A DNA stretch of 11,283 nucleotides, taken from Candidatus Mediterraneibacter colneyensis (GTDB lineage Bacteria; Bacillota; Clostridia; Lachnospirales; Lachnospiraceae). Below the pieces are notes generated by a model that had not been told where the DNA came from, did no database searches, and saw nothing but the letters and a program-made list of their open reading frames with translations. Made by a program: the position numbers and the translations under genes. Positions 1 through 6,392 of the stretch are shown in pieces. Position 1 is the first letter of the stretch, and each line of letters opens with the position of its first letter. The stretch spans positions 1 to 11,283 of the forward strand of contig DXEY01000034.1 of assembly GCA_019114745.1 (NCBI GenBank), in the 5' to 3' direction.

Positions 1-113
1 GCCTCATCCATGGCTTCTTCCAGATTATATCCGAGGCACACCTCCTCAAAATTCGCAGCACGTACCTTTGGATCCTGTTCTCTGACAGGTACTTTCTTTA
101 ACATATCCGCCAT
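1..113 (-). CDS. nfnB: NfnB / GltA-type NAD(P)H oxidoreductase large subunit, N-terminal fragment
   Basis: Only the first 37 codons are in the window; the gene continues past the left edge. The peptide starts MADMLKKVPVREQDPKVRAA and continues NFEEVCLGYNLEEAMDE, which is the typical opening of the 'glutamate synthase (NADPH) small subunit'-like flavoproteins of Clostridia. The next part of such proteins normally holds the cysteines for two [4Fe-4S] clusters, but that part is not visible here. In this genetic setting, directly after an NfnA-like gene, the protein is most likely the large subunit of the electron-bifurcating NADH-dependent ferredoxin:NADP+ oxidoreductase rather than a real glutamate synthase subunit. 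Automated annotation often calls it gltA. The ATG overlaps the nfnA stop codon by one base (TAATG) and follows a GGAGGTG ribosome binding site, so the two genes are translationally coupled. The family is clear; the exact enzyme name is inferred from the pairing. Confidence 0.82.
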   Translation of the reverse strand, partial: MADMLKKVPVREQDPKVRAANFEEVCLGYNLEEAMDE

Positions 114-1000
114 TATTCGTCACCTCCGCAATGTCCGCATCCGCCGTGATGTGTGTCTCCTTCCAGGAGCTTCAGCATCGCACGGCCTTCCGCAGTCTTA
201 TATGTCTGGCTTCTCTTCATTGCCTGGTCAAAGTCTACGAGATGTCCGTCAAACTCAGGTCCGTCCACACAGGCAAACTTGATCTCATCCCCTACCTGGA
301 GACGGCAGGCTCCGCACATTCCTGTTCCGTCTACCATGATCGGATTCATGCTGACGATCGTCGGGATCTCCAGCTTCTTTGTCAGAAGGCAGACGAATTT
401 CATCATGATCATCGGCCCGATTGCTATACATACATCGTATTTATTTCCATTGTTCACCAGTTCTTCCACCATAGTCGTGACCATACCCGCATGTCCGTAT
501 GTACCGTCATCTGTACAGGGATAATAATTTCCCGCTACAGCCTTCATCTCATCTTCCAGGATCAGCATGTCCTTTGTCTTGGCGCCGACGATCACATCCG
601 CATCGATCCCTCTCTCATGCAGCCATTTCACCTGCGGATACACCGGTGCTGCCCCGACACCGCCTGCTACAAAGAGCATCTTCTTATTCTTCAGTGTTTC
701 CGGATCCTCTTCGACAAACTCGGACGGACATCCCAGAGGTCCTGTAAAATCACGGAAATAATCTCCGGCTTTCAGGCTGCCCATTTTTGTAGTAGACGCC
801 CCTACTTCCTGTACGACGATCGTGATCGTCCCGGCATCTCTGTCGTAATCGCAGATCGTAAGCGGGATGCGCTCGCCTTTTTCGTCCAATTTTACAATAA
901 CAAACTGACCCGGCTGACAATGCTGTGCAACTCGCGGCGCATGTACATCCATCAGAAAGATCTTGTCGGCCAGCTTTTCTGCTTTCATTATCTGATACAT
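113..1000 (-). CDS. nfnA: NfnA-type ferredoxin:NADP+ oxidoreductase small subunit (FAD, [2Fe-2S])
   Basis: This 295-residue protein belongs to the PyrK/sulfide dehydrogenase/ferredoxin-NADP reductase family. The N-terminal FAD-binding barrel carries RIPLT at 44-48. The nucleotide-binding fold has FVAGGVGAAPVYPQ at 110-123. A C-terminal [2Fe-2S] site is seen as D224, C229, C232 and C244 (VDGTGMCGAC, then FACVDGP). The one-Asp, three-Cys arrangement is characteristic of NfnA; PyrK uses four cysteines. Known NfnAB complexes are cytoplasmic and bifurcate electrons between NADPH, NAD+ and ferredoxin. The last 12 residues form an unusual tail with HHGGCGHC at 284-291 that could bind metal. The start is supported by AAGGAGG seven bases before the ATG. 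The downstream nfnB start overlaps the stop. A sigma-A-like promoter lies just upstream, so nfnAB probably forms its own transcript. The alternative annotation 'sulfide/dihydroorotate dehydrogenase-like subunit' refers to the same family. Confidence 0.92.
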   Translation of the reverse strand: MYQIMKAEKLADKIFLMDVHAPRVAQHCQPGQFVIVKLDEKGERIPLTICDYDRDAGTITIVVQEVGASTTKMGSLKAGDYFRDFTGPLGCPSEFVEEDPETLKNKKMLFVAGGVGAAPVYPQVKWLHERGIDADVIVGAKTKDMLILEDEMKAVAGNYYPCTDDGTYGHAGMVTTMVEELVNNGNKYDVCIAIGPMIMMKFVCLLTKKLEIPTIVSMNPIMVDGTGMCGACRLQVGDEIKFACVDGPEFDGHLVDFDQAMKRSQTYKTAEGRAMLKLLEGDTHHGGCGHCGGDE

Positions 1001-1032
1001 GGTCTTCCTCCTTAAACAATCGCTCTTTCAAT

Positions 1033-1061
1033 ATAATACGCTATAAATCCTTCAATAGCAA
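1033..1061 (-). promoter_or_regulatory. Predicted sigma-A promoter of nfnAB
   Basis: Reading the minus strand, TTGCTA (1056-1061; 4 of 6 to TTGACA) is followed after exactly 17 bases by TATTAT (1033-1038; 5 of 6 to TATAAT). The predicted start point, near 1026, is about 25 bases before the nfnA ATG, leaving a short leader that holds the AAGGAGG site. The promoter lies between the alcohol dehydrogenase terminator and nfnA, as expected for an independent unit. I found no complete Rex operator here. Confidence 0.55.
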
Positions 1062-1086
1062 GCATTTTCCGCCTGTATAAACAGAT

Positions 1087-1111
1087 CGAGCCATCCAATA
1101 CGGATGGCTCG
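1087..1111 (-). terminator. Intrinsic terminator of the alcohol dehydrogenase gene
   Basis: A perfect 10-bp stem (1087-1096 with 1102-1111, CGAGCCATCC on the plus strand) closes a five-base loop, 22 bases after the alcohol dehydrogenase stop. The following minus-strand bases, ATCTGTTTATAC, are U-rich but broken, so termination may be less than complete and some read-through into nfnAB is possible. Confidence 0.65.
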
Positions 1112-1133
1112 GTCGTTACAAATCTCTGTGGTC

Positions 1134-2315
1134 TCAGAAATCAACCTCTGTTCCATAATATGTACATGTGAGGAGTTTCTCCATTGCCGCCGGATCGATC
1201 GCGCGCGGATTTGAACCTGTACACGCATCTCCAACTGCAAGTTCTGCGATATGAGCGACTTTCTCTTTAAATTCGTCTTCGTTGATGCCGAACTCTTTAA
1301 GTGTCTTCGGAATGTTGAGTTTTGCGTTAAACTCATTGATCTTCTCTCTCAGACTGTTGATCAGAGCCTTCTCGGATGTTCCGTCAAGCCCCATCCTGCG
1401 TGCGATCTCAGCATAACGGCTTGCCGCTACCGGATCCTTTGCATTATATGCGATTACATACGGAAGATAGATCGCATTCGCGCATCCGTGCGGAATGTGT
1501 CCGGTTGAGAATGCAGCACCTGTCTTGTGAGCCATAGAGTGGACGATTCCCAGCAGAGCGTTGGAAAATGCCATTCCTGCCAGGCACTGTGCATAGTGCA
1601 TCTGCTCTCTTGCTTCCATATTGCAGTTGTAAGATGCCGGAAGGTAATCCAGTACCATCTCAATTGCCTGAAGAGCCAGCGGATCTGTGAACGGGCCGTG
1701 AAGTGTGGATACGTAAGCCTCGATCGCATGGGTCAGTGCATCCATACCTGTGTAAGCGACCTGTTTTACCGGAAGTCCGGATACAAGATCGGGGTCGACA
1801 ATGGCAACATCCGGAGTGATATTAAAATCAGCAAGCGGATATTTTACACCTGTCTGATAGTTCGTGATAACCGAGAAAGCGGTAACCTCTGTCGCGGTTC
1901 CGGATGTGGATGGAATCGCAGCAAATTTTGCTTTTGTACGAAGCTCCGGGAAGTTGAACGGCGTGCAGAGATCCTCAAAGGAAGTATCCGGATACTCATA
2001 AAATGCCCACATAGCTTTCGCAGCGTCGATCGGAGAACCCCCTCCCATGGATACGATCCAGTCAGGCTCGAATGCGCGCATTGCCTCAGCGCCTTTCATA
2101 ACTGTCTCAACAGAAGGATCAGGCTCTACACCCTCAAACACCTGGACTTCCATGCCTGCTTCTTTCAGATAATTAACAGCTTTGTCAAGAAATCCCTGGC
2201 GCTTCATGGAACCGCCGCCTACGACAAGGATCGCCTTTTTGCCTTTTAAGTTCTTCAGTTCTTCCAAAGATCCTTTTCCGTGATAAATGTCTCTTGGTAA
2301 ACAAAATCTGCTCAT
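1134..2315 (-). CDS. Iron-containing (group III) alcohol dehydrogenase
   Basis: The 393-residue protein is full length for Fe-ADH enzymes, which reduce aldehydes or ketones to alcohols with NAD(P)H in the cytoplasm. The N-terminal nucleotide-binding domain has LVVGGGSMK near 30 and the family motif GGGSPIDAAKA at 91-101. PSTSGTATEVT (135-145) is also typical. Metal ligands by family alignment are D192 and H196 (GMDALTHAIEAY), H259 (GIVHSMAH) and H276 (HIPHG). The coding frame stays open upstream to 2432, but the start is placed at 2315 (MSRFCLPRDIYHGKG), where the homologous domain begins and AAAGGAG sits about nine bases upstream. The extra 39 codons would run through the promoter. The gene is alone between two terminators, with its own promoter and a Rex-like operator. 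This suggests induction when NADH is high, as for fermentative alcohol dehydrogenases. The substrate cannot be told from sequence, so no gene symbol is given. Confidence 0.93.
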   Translation of the reverse strand: MSRFCLPRDIYHGKGSLEELKNLKGKKAILVVGGGSMKRQGFLDKAVNYLKEAGMEVQVFEGVEPDPSVETVMKGAEAMRAFEPDWIVSMGGGSPIDAAKAMWAFYEYPDTSFEDLCTPFNFPELRTKAKFAAIPSTSGTATEVTAFSVITNYQTGVKYPLADFNITPDVAIVDPDLVSGLPVKQVAYTGMDALTHAIEAYVSTLHGPFTDPLALQAIEMVLDYLPASYNCNMEAREQMHYAQCLAGMAFSNALLGIVHSMAHKTGAAFSTGHIPHGCANAIYLPYVIAYNAKDPVAASRYAEIARRMGLDGTSEKALINSLREKINEFNAKLNIPKTLKEFGINEDEFKEKVAHIAELAVGDACTGSNPRAIDPAAMEKLLTCTYYGTEVDF

Positions 2316-2338
2316 TTCCTGCATCTCCTTTGCTTGTA

Positions 2339-2356
2339 TTGTTATTTTTTTAACAC
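2339..2356 (-). promoter_or_regulatory. Putative Rex operator at the alcohol dehydrogenase start point
   Basis: The plus strand reads TTGTTATTTTTTTAACAC. Against the Rex consensus TTGTTAANNNNTTAACAA, 12 of 14 specified bases match, with the correct four-base centre. The site covers the predicted transcription start (near 2354) and begins five bases downstream of the -10 box, an ideal place for a repressor. Rex releases DNA when NADH/NAD+ rises, and fermentative alcohol dehydrogenases are classic Rex targets in Firmicutes. The match is seen; the binding is inferred. Confidence 0.6.
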
Positions 2357-2360
2357 AGTC

Positions 2361-2389
2361 ATTATATCCTGATTTTGCTAAAAAAACAA
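2361..2389 (-). promoter_or_regulatory. Predicted sigma-A promoter of the alcohol dehydrogenase gene
   Basis: The minus strand carries a perfect TATAAT -10 box (2361-2366). Seventeen bases upstream is TTGTTT (2384-2389), which matches only the TTG part of a -35 box. The predicted start is near 2354, giving a leader of about 40 bases. The weak -35 box lies within one arm of the upstream hairpin, so terminator and promoter share sequence. A TTGACA at 2398-2403 is too far away (32 bases) to serve this -10. Confidence 0.65.
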
Positions 2390-2444
2390 CCCTTGTATTG
2401 TCAAAAATACATAGATATTTAAAACAATACAAGAGTTGTTTTTT
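2381..2444 (-). terminator. A/T-flanked hairpin terminator after the folate operon
   Basis: The arms 2381-2401 and 2424-2444 are inverted repeats of 21 bases with one mismatch. The 22-base loop can itself form a small AAATA/TATTT stem. Outer A and T tracts make the structure look like an intrinsic terminator on either strand. In the minus direction it lies 32 bases after the stop of the TPR-protein gene and ends in TTGTTTTTTT. The inner arm sequence CTTGTATTGT recurs at 2333-2342, which may mean that the palindrome also has a regulatory role. Confidence 0.7.
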
Positions 2445-2476
2445 CTGTTTTTTACAAATCTCCAGGTTCTGCCGTA

Positions 2477-3811
2477 TTATTCTGCCGTCGTAATATAATT
2501 TCTCGTTGTCGCCTCAGTCGCCTTCCCGTTCTGGTTATTGACCAGGATCGCATTAAAGATTGTTCTGGTATTCTCAGGCATATCGATCGGCCCGGTATAC
2601 TGCTGAGTTGAAGATGAGTCCGGATCAGGGGCAGATCCGTCCATTGTATAGTAAGCGGTATATCCTTCCGGTACTGTGATCGTAATCTGCGTCGGTTCCG
2701 TATACTGCCCCGTAGACGGAGTCACAGCCGGAGCATTTTCGATCGGAAACTCGATCGTATAAGTTGCAGCCGAGACTACGCTCGGGATCCCGCTGCTGTT
2801 GACCGCGATTGCACGGATCTGTACTTCTCCCTCTGCTTGCAGAAGGACAGGTTCGGTATATTTGGTTCCGGTTGAAGCGGTAGGATCGCTGCCGTCCAGC
2901 GTATAGTAAATATCTCCGCCGGTTTCTGATGAGATCGTGATTTCCTGCACCTCGCTGTAGGCGCCTTCCTCAGGGGTAAATACAGGCGCTGACGAAATGT
3001 AGCCGGAAACAGCATCTAAGACGCCTTCATCTTCACAGTTATTCAAAAGCGCCGATACTTTTGCCGGTTGTTCTGTTTCCATATAGAAATCAATCGCTGC
3101 CTGATACAGTTCCGCATTCGTAGGCTGCGTTTCAATGGCAGATAAGAACACATCCTCCGCGCTTTCCAGATCATCCTGCTCAACATAAATCTGTGCATAT
3201 CCCGTATATGCATCCGGGCGGGACTCATCTTTTGTGATTGCCCGCTGAAAATAATTTTCAGCGGCAGCATAGTCTCCGCTCTGTATTGACCGGTATCCCT
3301 TATTGATCATAGAAGTGTATGAGTTCTGATAGACAAGTACAATAACTGCCACGATAAGCGCCAGTATGACAAAAAGTGTGATCAGAAGATTTCTCCTCTT
3401 GCGCTTTGCCGCTTCGAGTCTCTTCTGCTGTCTCTGGCGCCGGATCTCGCCTGTATTCTGTCTCTGGCGGCGGACATCACCGGTTCTTCGCATATTCCCC
3501 GTGCCAGCCTGCCGCGAGGACGGCTCGGCAGCCCGGGAGGGACCGGACCGCCTCCGGTCACGGATCCTTGCCATCTCCTCCTGGCTCAGAACTCTCGTAG
3601 AGTTGACGTTCTGTGTTCTGTCTTCTCTTCTGTACCTTCTGATATCGTCTGTCCTGAGCTGTCTGGTCGCGCCTTCTACGGATCCCTTCACTTCTCTTGT
3701 AAGGACGTCATCCAGTGGATTGTAGTCCGGAACGATCTGTACTTCGGCACCGCACACGGGGCATACCATCTGATCATCCGGAAACTCCGCTCCGCAATGA
3801 GTACATCTCAT
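2477..3811 (-). CDS. Zinc-ribbon, single-pass membrane protein with TPR and two chitobiase-C-like domains
   Basis: A 444-residue protein of unknown function with a readable domain order. An N-terminal zinc ribbon has C3, C6, C17 and C20 (CTHC, then CPVC). A strongly basic, probably disordered stretch spans about 45-140 and includes tandem TGDVRRQRQ and TGEIRRQRQ copies. One transmembrane helix lies at about 141-161. TPR-like helices follow at 165-255 (for example SGDYAAAENYFQRAI). Two beta-sandwich modules of the CHB_HEX_C/Fn3-associated type lie at about 275-354 and 360-442, marked by YYTLDGSDPT (302-311) and YYTMDGSAPDPDS (387-399). The positive flank before the helix predicts that the zinc ribbon stays in the cytoplasm and the TPR and CHB parts face outside. 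The start is well supported by AGGAGG seven bases upstream, a site that includes the TAG stop of folD, so the gene is co-translated with folD. A role in envelope sensing or assembly is possible but unproven; nothing ties it directly to folate metabolism. Confidence 0.88.
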   Translation of the reverse strand: MRCTHCGAEFPDDQMVCPVCGAEVQIVPDYNPLDDVLTREVKGSVEGATRQLRTDDIRRYRREDRTQNVNSTRVLSQEEMARIRDRRRSGPSRAAEPSSRQAGTGNMRRTGDVRRQRQNTGEIRRQRQQKRLEAAKRKRRNLLITLFVILALIVAVIVLVYQNSYTSMINKGYRSIQSGDYAAAENYFQRAITKDESRPDAYTGYAQIYVEQDDLESAEDVFLSAIETQPTNAELYQAAIDFYMETEQPAKVSALLNNCEDEGVLDAVSGYISSAPVFTPEEGAYSEVQEITISSETGGDIYYTLDGSDPTASTGTKYTEPVLLQAEGEVQIRAIAVNSSGIPSVVSAATYTIEFPIENAPAVTPSTGQYTEPTQITITVPEGYTAYYTMDGSAPDPDSSSTQQYTGPIDMPENTRTIFNAILVNNQNGKATEATTRNYITTAE

Positions 3812-3822
3812 GGTTATTCCTC

Positions 3823-4662
3823 CTAAGTACGTATCGTTTCAACACAATTATTCATCAGCATTGCGATCGTCATCGGCCCCACACCGCCAGGTACAGGCGT
3901 GATCGCTGAAGTATGCGGTTCTACATCGTTAAAGTCAACATCGCCGCAGAGATGATTATTTTCATCTCTGTGCATACCCACATCAATGACCACCGCTCCC
4001 TCTTTTACATATTCAGAAGTAATGAACTTCTTCTTCCCGATCGCGACGATCAGGATATCTGCCCTCTTTGTTACATCCTGCAGATTTTCTGTCCTGGAGT
4101 GTGCGACAGTCACAGTGCCGTTTTCCCTGAGCAAAAGGGCCGCCATCGGTTTCCCCACGATATTGCTTCTTCCGATGACTACACATTCTTTTCCGCAGAT
4201 ATCTATGCCTGAGCGTTTTAAGAGCTGAATAATACCTGCCGGCGTACAGGAAAGGAATCCTTTTTCTCCGATCCACAGGCGGCCCACGCTGACAGGATGG
4301 AACCCGTCCACATCTTTGTCGGGCGATATCGTCCGGATGATCCTGTCCTCATCGATATGAGCCGGAAGGGGAAGCTGGACGAGAATCCCGTTCACCTCAT
4401 CGTCACGGTTCAGTTCCTCTACGAGAGAAACCAGCTCATCTTCTGTCGTCTCCTCCGGGAGCTCATAGGATCTGGAACCGATCCCGATATACTCGCACGC
4501 TTTTTTCTTATTATTGACATAAACCGAGGATGCCGGGTCGTTCCCGACCTGCACTACCGCAAGACAGGCTGTCCTGCCAAGTGCTCCAAGTCTCTGCACC
4601 TCTTCTTTTAACTCATCTTTGATCTGTTTTGAAATCTGTTTTCCATCTATTAACTGTGACAT
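3823..4662 (-). CDS. folD: FolD: methylene-THF dehydrogenase / methenyl-THF cyclohydrolase
   Basis: This 279-residue cytoplasmic enzyme oxidises 5,10-methylene-THF to methenyl-THF, usually with NADP+, and hydrolyses that to 10-formyl-THF. Family signatures are complete: YVNNKKKACE with the Tyr48/Lys52 pair, GILVQLPLP with Gln96, DVDGFHP with Asp119, the nucleotide-binding GRSNIVGKPMAALL (164-177) and PVPGGVGPMTIAML (256-269). The length is normal for the family. The start has AAGGAG six bases upstream and lies 16 bases after the fhs stop, so fhs and folD are one transcript and carry consecutive steps of the same pathway. The TAG stop lies inside the ribosome binding site of the next gene. The pair serves purine, formylmethionine and serine/glycine C1 supply; in an acetogen it would also form part of the Wood-Ljungdahl methyl branch, but the window alone cannot show that. 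Confidence 0.97.
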   Translation of the reverse strand: MSQLIDGKQISKQIKDELKEEVQRLGALGRTACLAVVQVGNDPASSVYVNNKKKACEYIGIGSRSYELPEETTEDELVSLVEELNRDDEVNGILVQLPLPAHIDEDRIIRTISPDKDVDGFHPVSVGRLWIGEKGFLSCTPAGIIQLLKRSGIDICGKECVVIGRSNIVGKPMAALLLRENGTVTVAHSRTENLQDVTKRADILIVAIGKKKFITSEYVKEGAVVIDVGMHRDENNHLCGDVDFNDVEPHTSAITPVPGGVGPMTIAMLMNNCVETIRT

Positions 4663-4678
4663 CGACTACTCCTTCTAT

Positions 4679-6349
4679 CTAAAACAGCCCTGTGATCTTT
4701 CCGTCCTCTGTGACATCAATTCCGTTTGCCGCCGGTACTTTCGGAAGCCCCGGCATCGTCATGACCGCGCCGGTAAGAGCGACAACAAAGCCCGCTCCGG
4801 CGCTCACATATACTTCTCTGATATGGATATCGAAGCCCGACGGGCGTCCCAGCTTTTTCGCATCATCAGACAGAGAATACTGATTTTTCGCCATACATAC
4901 GGGAAAAGAACCGAATCCAAGCGCTTCGATACGGTCGATCTGTTTCTGCGCAGCCGGCTCATATACAACGTTTCCGGCTCCATAGATCTCTCTGGACACT
5001 ATCTCGATCTTCTCACGAATAGACAGTCCATCGTCATACAGCGGGTGGAAATGGCTTTCTTTGTGTTCCAGTGTATCCAGCACTTTTTCCGCCAGGGCGA
5101 TCCCGCCCTCGCCGCCCTTTTCCCACACTTCGGAAAGGGCAAATTCACAGCCTCTGTCCTCACAGAACTTCCGGATAAACTCATTCTCTGCATGCGTATC
5201 TGTCACAAAAGAATTGAGAGTCACGATCACAGGAACTCCGTACTTCTGTATATTTTCAATATGCTTTTCAAGATTTACGATTCCTTTTTCCAGTGCCTCG
5301 AGATTTTCTTCCGCAAGATCATTTCTGGCAACGCCTCCATTATACTTCAAAGCCCTTACTGTTGCAACTAAAACGACAGCATCCGGCTTCAGGCCCGCCA
5401 TGCGGCACTTGATATCGAAAAATTTCTCCGCGCCGAGGTCAGCGCCGAACCCCGCCTCCGTGATCGTAATATCGCTGAGCTTGAGCGCCATCTTTGTAGC
5501 GCGCACGCTGTTGCACCCGTGTGCGATATTCGCAAATGGGCCGCCGTGTACAAGCGCTGGAGTGTGCTCCAGAGTCTGTATCATATTCGGCTTGATCGCG
5601 TCTTTTAACAGCGCGGTCATAGCGCCCGTCGCTTTCAAGTCGTCGGCTGTCACCGGTTCTCCGCTGAAATTATATGCGACGATGATCTTGCCCAGTCTCT
5701 CTCTCAGGTCAGCCAGGTCATCTGCCAGGCAGAGGATTGCCATGATCTCGGAGGCAACTGTAATGACAAAATGATCTTCTCTTACCATTCCGTCCATTTT
5801 ATTTCCCAGACCTACGACAATATTGCGGAGCACCCGGTCGTTCATATCGAGACACCGTTTCCAGACGACCTGTCGGGGATCGATCTCCAGGGCATTGCCC
5901 TGCTGGATATGGTTGTCGAGCATAGCCGCGAGAAGATTGTTTGCTGAAGTGATCGCATGAAAATCACCGGTAAAATGAAGATTCAGATCCTCCATGGGCA
6001 CTACCTGGGCGTAACCGCCTCCCGCCGCGCCTCCTTTGATGCCGAAGCACGGGCCAAGAGAGGGCTCTCTGAGTGCGATCAGCGCTTTTTTATTGAGCTT
6101 TGCCATCGCCTCCCCGAGACCTACTGTTGTTGTAGTCTTGCCTTCCCCTGCCGGGGTCGGATTGATCGCCGTTACAAGAACAAGCTTTCCGTCTTTCTTA
6201 TCCTTGATCTTTTCCCACAGATCATCTGAAAGCTTTGCTTTATATTTTCCGTAAAACTCCAGATCATCCTCCTGAATGCCAATACCTGCGGCAACATCCC
6301 GTATGTGTTCAAGACTGGCTTCCTGTGCGATTTCGATATCTGTCTTCAT
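4679..6349 (-). CDS. fhs: Formate-tetrahydrofolate ligase (10-formyl-THF synthetase)
   Basis: A 556-residue, full-length monofunctional Fhs, which makes 10-formyl-THF from formate, THF and ATP in the cytoplasm. The ATP-binding loop PTPAGEGKTTTTVGLG is at 64-79. Other conserved blocks are REPSLGPCFGIKGGAAGGGY, HAITSANNLLAAMLDNH, HGGPFANIAHGCNS and the C-terminal GAVMTMPGLPKVPAA. The start has AGGAGG about nine bases upstream. The gene follows ftsK by 43 bases with no clear terminator, so read-through from the ftsK promoter is likely; I found no convincing promoter in the gap. It is followed by folD after 16 bases. Together the two enzymes connect formate to methylene-THF. No anomalies are seen. 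Confidence 0.97.
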   Translation of the reverse strand: MKTDIEIAQEASLEHIRDVAAGIGIQEDDLEFYGKYKAKLSDDLWEKIKDKKDGKLVLVTAINPTPAGEGKTTTTVGLGEAMAKLNKKALIALREPSLGPCFGIKGGAAGGGYAQVVPMEDLNLHFTGDFHAITSANNLLAAMLDNHIQQGNALEIDPRQVVWKRCLDMNDRVLRNIVVGLGNKMDGMVREDHFVITVASEIMAILCLADDLADLRERLGKIIVAYNFSGEPVTADDLKATGAMTALLKDAIKPNMIQTLEHTPALVHGGPFANIAHGCNSVRATKMALKLSDITITEAGFGADLGAEKFFDIKCRMAGLKPDAVVLVATVRALKYNGGVARNDLAEENLEALEKGIVNLEKHIENIQKYGVPVIVTLNSFVTDTHAENEFIRKFCEDRGCEFALSEVWEKGGEGGIALAEKVLDTLEHKESHFHPLYDDGLSIREKIEIVSREIYGAGNVVYEPAAQKQIDRIEALGFGSFPVCMAKNQYSLSDDAKKLGRPSGFDIHIREVYVSAGAGFVVALTGAVMTMPGLPKVPAANGIDVTEDGKITGLF

Positions 6350-6392
6350 TTACAATTCCTCCTCTGTCATATATTGATCAACTCTTATCCCT

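Larger units (their letters stand above)
2333..2433. repeat. Three copies of the 10-mer CTTGTATTGT around the alcohol dehydrogenase promoter
   Basis: On the plus strand, CTTGTATTGT occurs at 2333-2342 and 2392-2401, and its reverse complement ACAATACAAG occurs at 2424-2433. The last two are paired arms of the hairpin. The first is separate and lies in the predicted mRNA leader, overlapping the left edge of the Rex-like site and directly before the AAAGGAG ribosome binding site. The copies at 2333 and 2424 agree over 11 bases. Confidence 0.6.

Noticed and set aside
131..1015. A 294-codon plus-strand open frame opposite nfnA
   Set aside because: It mirrors nfnA almost end to end; the peptide is rich in His, Cys and Arg without family motifs, and nfnA is unmistakable.
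1001..1030. TTGTTTAA before nfnA as a Rex half-site
   Set aside because: No second half-site is present at the required spacing, and the sequence merges into the AAGGAGG ribosome binding site.
2316..2432. 39-codon upstream extension of the alcohol dehydrogenase
   Set aside because: The extension would be translated from the promoter, Rex-like site and hairpin; the family homology and ribosome binding site both point to 2315.
6350..6392. A promoter or terminator between ftsK and fhs
   Set aside because: The 43-base gap contains the fhs ribosome binding site but no hairpin with a T run and no convincing promoter pair.
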